Positions 59,592-64,000 of a stretch of DNA of 64,000 nucleotides are shown here, piece by piece. The first letter of the stretch is position 1, and every line of letters starts with the position of its first letter. The stretch is from Streptomyces olivochromogenes. GTDB taxonomy: Bacteria; Actinomycetota; Actinomycetes; Streptomycetales; Streptomycetaceae. A model generated the notes under the pieces. That model ran no database searches. It was not told where the DNA came from and saw only the letters and a list, made by a program, of their open reading frames with translations. Position numbers and translations under genes: made by a program. Location of the stretch: NCBI RefSeq assembly GCF_021538895.1, contig NZ_JADDRL010000008.1, positions 1-64,000 on the forward strand. The letters are read 5' to 3'.

Positions 59592-60614
59592 ATGAGCCCC
59601 GACCATCCGCCCGGACTCGATCTCGACCGGCTGCGCGGCCTGCTCGACCGCGAGCGGCCCGGTCTGGTGAGCGGCCCCCTGACCGGCCGGCTGATCGAGG
59701 GCGGACGGTCGAATCTCACCTACGCGCTCTCCGACGGCACCTCGAAGTGGGTCGTGCGGCGGCCTCCGCTCGGCCATGTGCTGGCCACCGCGCACGACAT
59801 GAAGCGCGAGCACCGGGTGATCAGCGCCCTGCACCCGACCGACGTGCCGGTGCCGCGGCCGGTGCTGCTGTGCGAGGACGAGCAGGTGCTCGGGGCTCCC
59901 TTCTACGTCATGGAGTACGTCGAGGGCACCCCGTACCGCACCGCCGACCAGCTCGCCCCGCTGGGCGCCGAGCGCACGCGCCAGGCGGTGCTGTCCCTCG
60001 TCGACACCCTGGTCGAGCTGCACGCCGTGGACCCGGCCGCGGTGGGCCTCGCGGACTTCGGCCGGCCCGAGGGCTTCCTGGACCGCCAGCTGCGCCGCTG
60101 GGGCAAGCAGCTGGACGCCTCCCGCAACCGCGAGCTGGCCGGCATCGACGAGCTGCACGCGGCGCTCGGACGCGCGCTGCCCACGTCCCCCGCGCCCACC
60201 GTCGTGCACGGCGACTACCGGCTCGACAACGTCCTGATCGGCGAAAACGATCAGATCAAGGCGATCCTCGACTGGGAGATGTCGACGCTCGGCGACCCGC
60301 TGACCGACCTGGGCCTGCTGGTGATGTACAGCATGCCGCTGGGCATGCCCGACTCCCCCGTCTCCACCACCGCCGAGGCCCCGGGGCACCCGGCCCCGGC
60401 CGAGCTGATCGAGCGCTACGCCGCCCGCTCCGGGCGCGACGTCTCGGCCGTCTCCTGGTACACGGCGTTCGCCTGGTTCAAGCTCGCCGTGATCCTGGAG
60501 GGCATCCACTACCGGTACACGCTGGGCCAGACGGTCGGACAGGGCTTCGACCGCATCGGCGACCTCGTGCCCGTCTTCATCGACCACGGACTGACCACTC
60601 TTCAGGAAGGCTGA
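59592..60614 (+). CDS. APH-type phosphotransferase of acyl-CoA metabolism
   Basis: A 340-residue kinase-fold protein. SNLTYALSDGTSKWVVRRPP is the nucleotide-binding part, VVHGDYRLDNVLIG the catalytic loop and AILDWEMSTLGDPLTDLG the metal site. The type resembles the N-terminal kinase of ACAD10/11, here as a separate gene six bases before the acyl-CoA dehydrogenase. This suggests phosphorylation of a 4-hydroxy-acyl-CoA followed by elimination, as in ACAD10/11. AGGAG lies 8 bases upstream. Confidence 0.9.
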   Translation: MSPDHPPGLDLDRLRGLLDRERPGLVSGPLTGRLIEGGRSNLTYALSDGTSKWVVRRPPLGHVLATAHDMKREHRVISALHPTDVPVPRPVLLCEDEQVLGAPFYVMEYVEGTPYRTADQLAPLGAERTRQAVLSLVDTLVELHAVDPAAVGLADFGRPEGFLDRQLRRWGKQLDASRNRELAGIDELHAALGRALPTSPAPTVVHGDYRLDNVLIGENDQIKAILDWEMSTLGDPLTDLGLLVMYSMPLGMPDSPVSTTAEAPGHPAPAELIERYAARSGRDVSAVSWYTAFAWFKLAVILEGIHYRYTLGQTVGQGFDRIGDLVPVFIDHGLTTLQEG

Positions 60615-60620
60615 CCGGTC

Positions 60621-61835
60621 ATGGACTTCGCGTTCGACGCACGCACCGAGGAGCTGCGCGGCAAACTGCTCGCCTTCATGGACGAGTACGTCTACCCGGC
60701 CGAGGCGGTCGCCGAGGAGCAGCGTGCCGCGCTGGCGTCCCCCTGGGACACGCCGGCCGTGATGGAGGAGCTGAAGGCCGAGGCACGCAGGCAGGGCCTG
60801 TGGAACCTCTTCCTGCCCGACGCCGAGTACGGCGCCGGTCTGACGAACCTTCAGTACGCCCCGCTCGCCGAGATCACCGGCCGCTCCCCGCATCTCGCGC
60901 CCCCCGCGACGAACTGCGCCGCGCCCGACACCGGCAACATGGAGGTGCTGGCGCAGTTCGGCAACGAGCAGCAGAAGAAGCAGTGGCTGGAGCCGCTGCT
61001 GGCCGGTGAGATCCGCTCGGCGTTCGCCATGACCGAGCCGGAGGTCGCCTCCTCCGACGCCACCAACATCACCACGCTCATCGAGCGCGACAGCGACGAC
61101 TACGTGGTCACCGGCCGCAAGTGGTACATCTCCGGGGCGATGAACCCGGACTGCAAGATCTTCATCGTGATGGGCAAGACCGACCCGGACGGGGCGGACA
61201 TCCGCCGCCAGCAGTCCATGATCCTGGTGCCGCGGGACACCCCGGGCGTCACCGTGCGGCGCGCGATGCAGGTCTTCGGCTACGAGGACCACTCGCACGG
61301 CGGCCACGCCGAGGTCGTCTTCGACCACGCGCGCGTGCCCGCGTCGAACCTGATCGGCGAGGAGGGCGGCGGCTTCGCCATCGCCCAGGCCCGGCTCGGC
61401 CCCGGCCGCATCCACCACTGCATGCGGCTGATCGGCATGGCCGAGCGGGCGATCGAGCTGATGTGCCGTCGGGCCGTCTCGCGCACCGCCTTCGGCAAGG
61501 CGCTGGCCCAGCAGGGCGTGGTCCACAACTGGATCGCCGACGCCCGCGTCACGGTCGAGCAGCTGCGGCTGCTGGTCCTGAAGACGGCCTGGCTGATGGA
61601 CACCGTCGGCAACCGCGGCGCCCACACGGAGATCCAGGCCATCAAGATCGCCACGCCCCGCGCGGTCGTCGACATCATCGACCGGGCGATCCAGCTGCAC
61701 GGCGCGGGCGGCGTGAGCCAGGACTACCCGCTGGCCGAACTGTACGCGGCGGCCCGCACCCTGATGATCGCGGACGGCCCGGACGAGGTGCACCAACGGT
61801 CGCTGGCGCGGCGGGAGTTGAAGAAGTACCTGTGA
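60621..61835 (+). CDS. Acyl-CoA dehydrogenase (ACAD10/11-like)
   Basis: A 404-residue FAD enzyme. AFAMTEPEVASSDATNITT is the FAD-binding loop, GRKWYISGAMNPDCKIFIVMG the middle domain, and LHGAGGVSQDYPLAELYAAARTLMIADGPDEVH the C-terminal active-site region, where ACAD10/11-type enzymes have Asp rather than Glu as base. Partner of the kinase-like gene, under the same promoter. Confidence 0.93.
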   Translation: MDFAFDARTEELRGKLLAFMDEYVYPAEAVAEEQRAALASPWDTPAVMEELKAEARRQGLWNLFLPDAEYGAGLTNLQYAPLAEITGRSPHLAPPATNCAAPDTGNMEVLAQFGNEQQKKQWLEPLLAGEIRSAFAMTEPEVASSDATNITTLIERDSDDYVVTGRKWYISGAMNPDCKIFIVMGKTDPDGADIRRQQSMILVPRDTPGVTVRRAMQVFGYEDHSHGGHAEVVFDHARVPASNLIGEEGGGFAIAQARLGPGRIHHCMRLIGMAERAIELMCRRAVSRTAFGKALAQQGVVHNWIADARVTVEQLRLLVLKTAWLMDTVGNRGAHTEIQAIKIATPRAVVDIIDRAIQLHGAGGVSQDYPLAELYAAARTLMIADGPDEVHQRSLARRELKKYL

Positions 61836-61843
61836 GACACGAG

Positions 61844-61876
61844 TGAGGGGCGGCCGCACGGCGGCCGCCCCTCACC
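61844..61876. terminator. Bidirectional terminator hairpin
   Basis: GTGAGGGGCGGCC (61844-61856) pairs perfectly with GGCCGCCCCTCAC (61864-61876). It separates the convergent acyl-CoA dehydrogenase and TetR genes. Confidence 0.85.
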
Positions 61877-61885
61877 GGCAGGGCC

Positions 61886-62488
61886 TCAGGGACGCAGCGC
61901 GCGCAGCAGCAGGTCGGCCAGGTGGTCGGCGACCTCCTGGGGGGTGAGGGGGCCGCCCGGGCGGTACCACGTGGACAGGTGGTGGACCGAGCCGAAGTGG
62001 TAGTCGACCACGAGGTCGGCCGGGGTCGCCGAGGAGAAGACGCCTTCGCGCTGGCCCTCCTCGATGAGCGCACGGAAGCGTTCGTGGTAGCGCCGGCGCT
62101 CGGCGCGCACCTGCTTGTTCTTCTCCGGGCTCAGGTGGTGCATGGAGCGGAAGAAGATCATCGCGTCGTCGAGGTTCTCGATCGTGGTCACGACGACGTC
62201 GGCCGCCGCGGCCCGCAGGCGCTTCTCGACCGGCTCGTCGGCGTCCGCGAAGGCGTCCAGCCGCTCCTGCTGGACGCGCAGCACGCGCGCGTACACCTCG
62301 TGCAGGAGGTCGTCCTTGGAGCCGAAGTAGTGATACAGCGCTCCCTTGGTGACGCCGGCCGCCTCGACGATCTCCTGCACCGAGGTGCGGTCGTAGCCCT
62401 GCTCGGCGAAGAGCCGGGTGGCGGCGGCGAGGAGCCGCTGCGGGACGGGAGTCCCGTCTCCCTCCATCGTCCTGGGCACTGCCGCCAC
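61886..62488 (-). CDS. TetR-family repressor
   Basis: A 200-residue regulator. The N-terminal helix-turn-helix (about 15-62) has RLLAAATRLFAEQGYDRTSVQEI and GVTKGALYHYFGSKDDLL. The rest is the helical ligand domain, probably for an acyl-CoA. GTG 62488; an ATG at 62467 is an alternative. It lies 18 bases after the acyl-CoA ligase stop, in the same direction. The palindrome at 59537 is its likely target. Confidence 0.9.
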   Translation of the reverse strand: MAAVPRTMEGDGTPVPQRLLAAATRLFAEQGYDRTSVQEIVEAAGVTKGALYHYFGSKDDLLHEVYARVLRVQQERLDAFADADEPVEKRLRAAAADVVVTTIENLDDAMIFFRSMHHLSPEKNKQVRAERRRYHERFRALIEEGQREGVFSSATPADLVVDYHFGSVHHLSTWYRPGGPLTPQEVADHLADLLLRALRP

Positions 62489-62506
62489 CTGCCTTTCCGT
62501 GTTGCC

Positions 62507-64000
62507 TTACTGACGTTCGCGCGCTCGGGAGCGAAGCTCCCGACGGAGGATCTTCCCACTCGCCGTCTTGGGCAAGTCGGGCAGGATCTCCACTTGTCGC
62601 GGGTATTTGTAAGCCGCCAGTCTCTCCTTGCAGTAGGCGGCGAGTGCGCCCGGGTCGGATTCGGCACCCGGACGGAGGCTGATGTAGGCCTTGACGGTCT
62701 CACCGCGGTAGCCGTCGGGCACGCCGACGACGGCCGCCTCGCGCACCGCGGGATGGGTGTAGAGCACGTCCTCGACCTCGCGCGGCCACACCTTGAAGCC
62801 GGACGCGTTGATCATGTCCTTCTTGCGGTCGACGACGTACACCCAGCCCTGTTCGTCCATGAACCCGATGTCGCCGGTGCGCAGCTCGCCGTCCGGGAAG
62901 GTCTCGGCGGTGGCGTCGGGCCGCCGCCAGTAGCCGGGCACGACCTGCGGGCCGCGTACGACGATCTCGCCCTGTTCGCCGAACGGGACCTCCGCGCCCC
63001 GCTCGTCGACGATCCGGACGACCGTGTCGGGGCCCGGCACGCCGACGGCGAGGGTGCCCGAGGCCGGGTCGACCGGCGCCTCCCGGCCGGGCGGCACCGC
63101 GGCGCAGGGCCCGCTGCACTCCGTCAGCCCGTAGCCGGTGCGGATGTACGGGCCGAAGCCCGCGCGGAACTTCTCGACCAGGGCGGGCGGCACCGGGGCG
63201 CCGCCCGAGGAGAGGTTCACGAACGAGGCGAAGTGCTCCGGGGTGCTGTCCGGATGGGCGGCCAGCGCCATGTAGGCGGTCGACGGGCCGACCGTGTAGT
63301 GCGGGCGGTGCTCGGCGAACATCTCCAGGACCACGCCGGGTTCGAAGCGGTAGGCGAGCACCAGCGTGCCCGCGCTGTTGAGGCAGGCGCCGAACTGGCA
63401 GACCATGCCGGTGATGTGGAACAGCGGCGCGAGGGCGTAGTAGATCGGCGCCTCGGGCAGGGCCAGGCCGGTGCGCTGCCGCTCGGCGTTGAACATGATG
63501 TTGCCGTGCGTGTTGACGGCGCCCTTGGGGGTGCCGCTGGTGCCCGAGGTGTAGCTGATCAGGGCGACGTCGGCGGAGGCCGGCTCCCGGCCCTCGGGCG
63601 CCGTGCCGCCCTGCCGGGCGACGGCGACCAGGTCGTCGGCGTCGGCGGCCCCGGGCAGCCGCTGGAAGGTCAGCACGCGCGCGTCGTCGCGGGTCTGGAA
63701 GTCCAGCTCGCAGCCGGTGAGCACGATCCGGACCGGGGAGTCGGCGGCCGTGTCGCGCAGGTACGCCTCCCAGGCCCGGTCGGAGCAGATCAGCGCCGTC
63801 ACCTCGCCGTCCCGCAGGACGTGGGCGACCTCCCCCGACTTGTACATGGGGTTGACGGGGACGACGGTGGCGCCCGCCTTCCAGGCGCCGAGCACGGCGA
63901 GCACGAAGTGCGGGGAGTTCTGCAGCAGGACCGCGACCCGGTCGCCGCGCTCCAGACCGCGGGCGGCGAGGTGGGCGGCGACGGAGTCGCTGAGCTCGTC
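62507..64000 (-). CDS. Acyl-CoA synthetase (AMP-binding), N-terminus beyond window
   Basis: The last 497 residues of a fatty-acid-CoA-ligase-like enzyme. LISYTSGTSGTPKGAVNTHGN is the P-loop, TGYGLTECSG the A5 motif, GDIGFMDEQGWVYVVDRKKDMINASGFK the hinge region, and PKTASGKILRRELR carries the catalytic Lys. The frame is open through 64000 on the minus strand (RVAVLLQNSPHFVLAVLG is upstream of an internal ATG), so the start lies outside. TAA stop at 62507-62509. It activates a carboxylic acid to its CoA thioester for the acyl-CoA dehydrogenase module. Confidence 0.92.
   Translation of the reverse strand, partial: DELSDSVAAHLAARGLERGDRVAVLLQNSPHFVLAVLGAWKAGATVVPVNPMYKSGEVAHVLRDGEVTALICSDRAWEAYLRDTAADSPVRIVLTGCELDFQTRDDARVLTFQRLPGAADADDLVAVARQGGTAPEGREPASADVALISYTSGTSGTPKGAVNTHGNIMFNAERQRTGLALPEAPIYYALAPLFHITGMVCQFGACLNSAGTLVLAYRFEPGVVLEMFAEHRPHYTVGPSTAYMALAAHPDSTPEHFASFVNLSSGGAPVPPALVEKFRAGFGPYIRTGYGLTECSGPCAAVPPGREAPVDPASGTLAVGVPGPDTVVRIVDERGAEVPFGEQGEIVVRGPQVVPGYWRRPDATAETFPDGELRTGDIGFMDEQGWVYVVDRKKDMINASGFKVWPREVEDVLYTHPAVREAAVVGVPDGYRGETVKAYISLRPGAESDPGALAAYCKERLAAYKYPRQVEILPDLPKTASGKILRRELRSRARERQ

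Overview
The window reads as chromosomal DNA of a Streptomyces species. GC content is very high and third codon positions are almost always G or C. There are two chaplin genes, the mycothiol gene mshC, a glycerol (gyl) regulon and an F420-type oxidoreductase. From metH to the gluconate genes the gene order follows, as I recall it, the S. coelicolor SCO1657-SCO1680 segment. No insertion sequence, prophage, CRISPR array or rRNA was seen. There is one tRNA.

Layout. 1-2.4 kb: the start of a leftward gene with a disordered N-terminus, a RecB-family nuclease and a NarL-type response regulator. 2.4-5.7 kb: two tandem peptide-type ABC substrate-binding lipoproteins without transporter partners, preceded by palindromes. 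6.1-6.8 kb: a HAD phosphatase. 6.83-7.98 kb: about 1.1 kb with no convincing gene. 7.98-11.5 kb: metH with a structured leader. 11.8-17.0 kb: gylR, glpF, glpK and glpD, with matching GylR-type operators before gylR and glpF. 17.3-24.8 kb: a membrane NACHT NTPase, a FadR-type regulator, the PAC2 protein ParJ, and a two-gene unit of a subtilisin-like protease and a glutamine-rich protein. 24.9-28.5 kb: a leftward cluster of a phosphomutase, DUF3090, an SCO1664-family protein and mshC. 28.5-35.2 kb: corA, a ferritin-like protein, an F420 oxidoreductase, an aldo/keto reductase and a RecD2-like protein with decayed ATPase motifs. 35.3-39.3 kb: an acidic protein, DUF5703, chpC, chpH, an M20 peptidase and tRNA-Leu(GAG). 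39.7-45.4 kb: a Pls/PosA-like peptide synthetase, an M1 aminopeptidase and a YchJ-like protein. 45.4-48.2 kb: the gluconate regulator, kinase and permease. 48.3-54.4 kb: membrane redox genes (DUF2231, FMN-binding protein, ferric-reductase-like protein, a two-component system, cytochrome b, molybdopterin oxidoreductase). 54.5-59.4 kb: an unknown helical protein, a DMT transporter, a Nudix hydrolase, two DUF202 proteins, a quinone-oxidoreductase-like enzyme and a His-rich repeat protein. 59.6-64 kb: an acyl-CoA module of a phosphotransferase and acyl-CoA dehydrogenase facing a TetR regulator and an acyl-CoA ligase that runs off the end.

How the genes work together. GylR, GlpF, GlpK and GlpD import, phosphorylate and oxidise glycerol. 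GntR, GntK and GntP do the equivalent import and phosphorylation for gluconate. MshC makes the cysteine ligation of mycothiol. ChpC anchors to the wall and ChpH is a short secreted chaplin, both for the aerial surface. The most unusual items are the protease/Gln-rich pair, which share a C-terminal domain; the chpH leader, which can pair with its own Shine-Dalgarno; the RecD2-like pseudo-helicase; and the Pls-like synthetase whose product is unknown.
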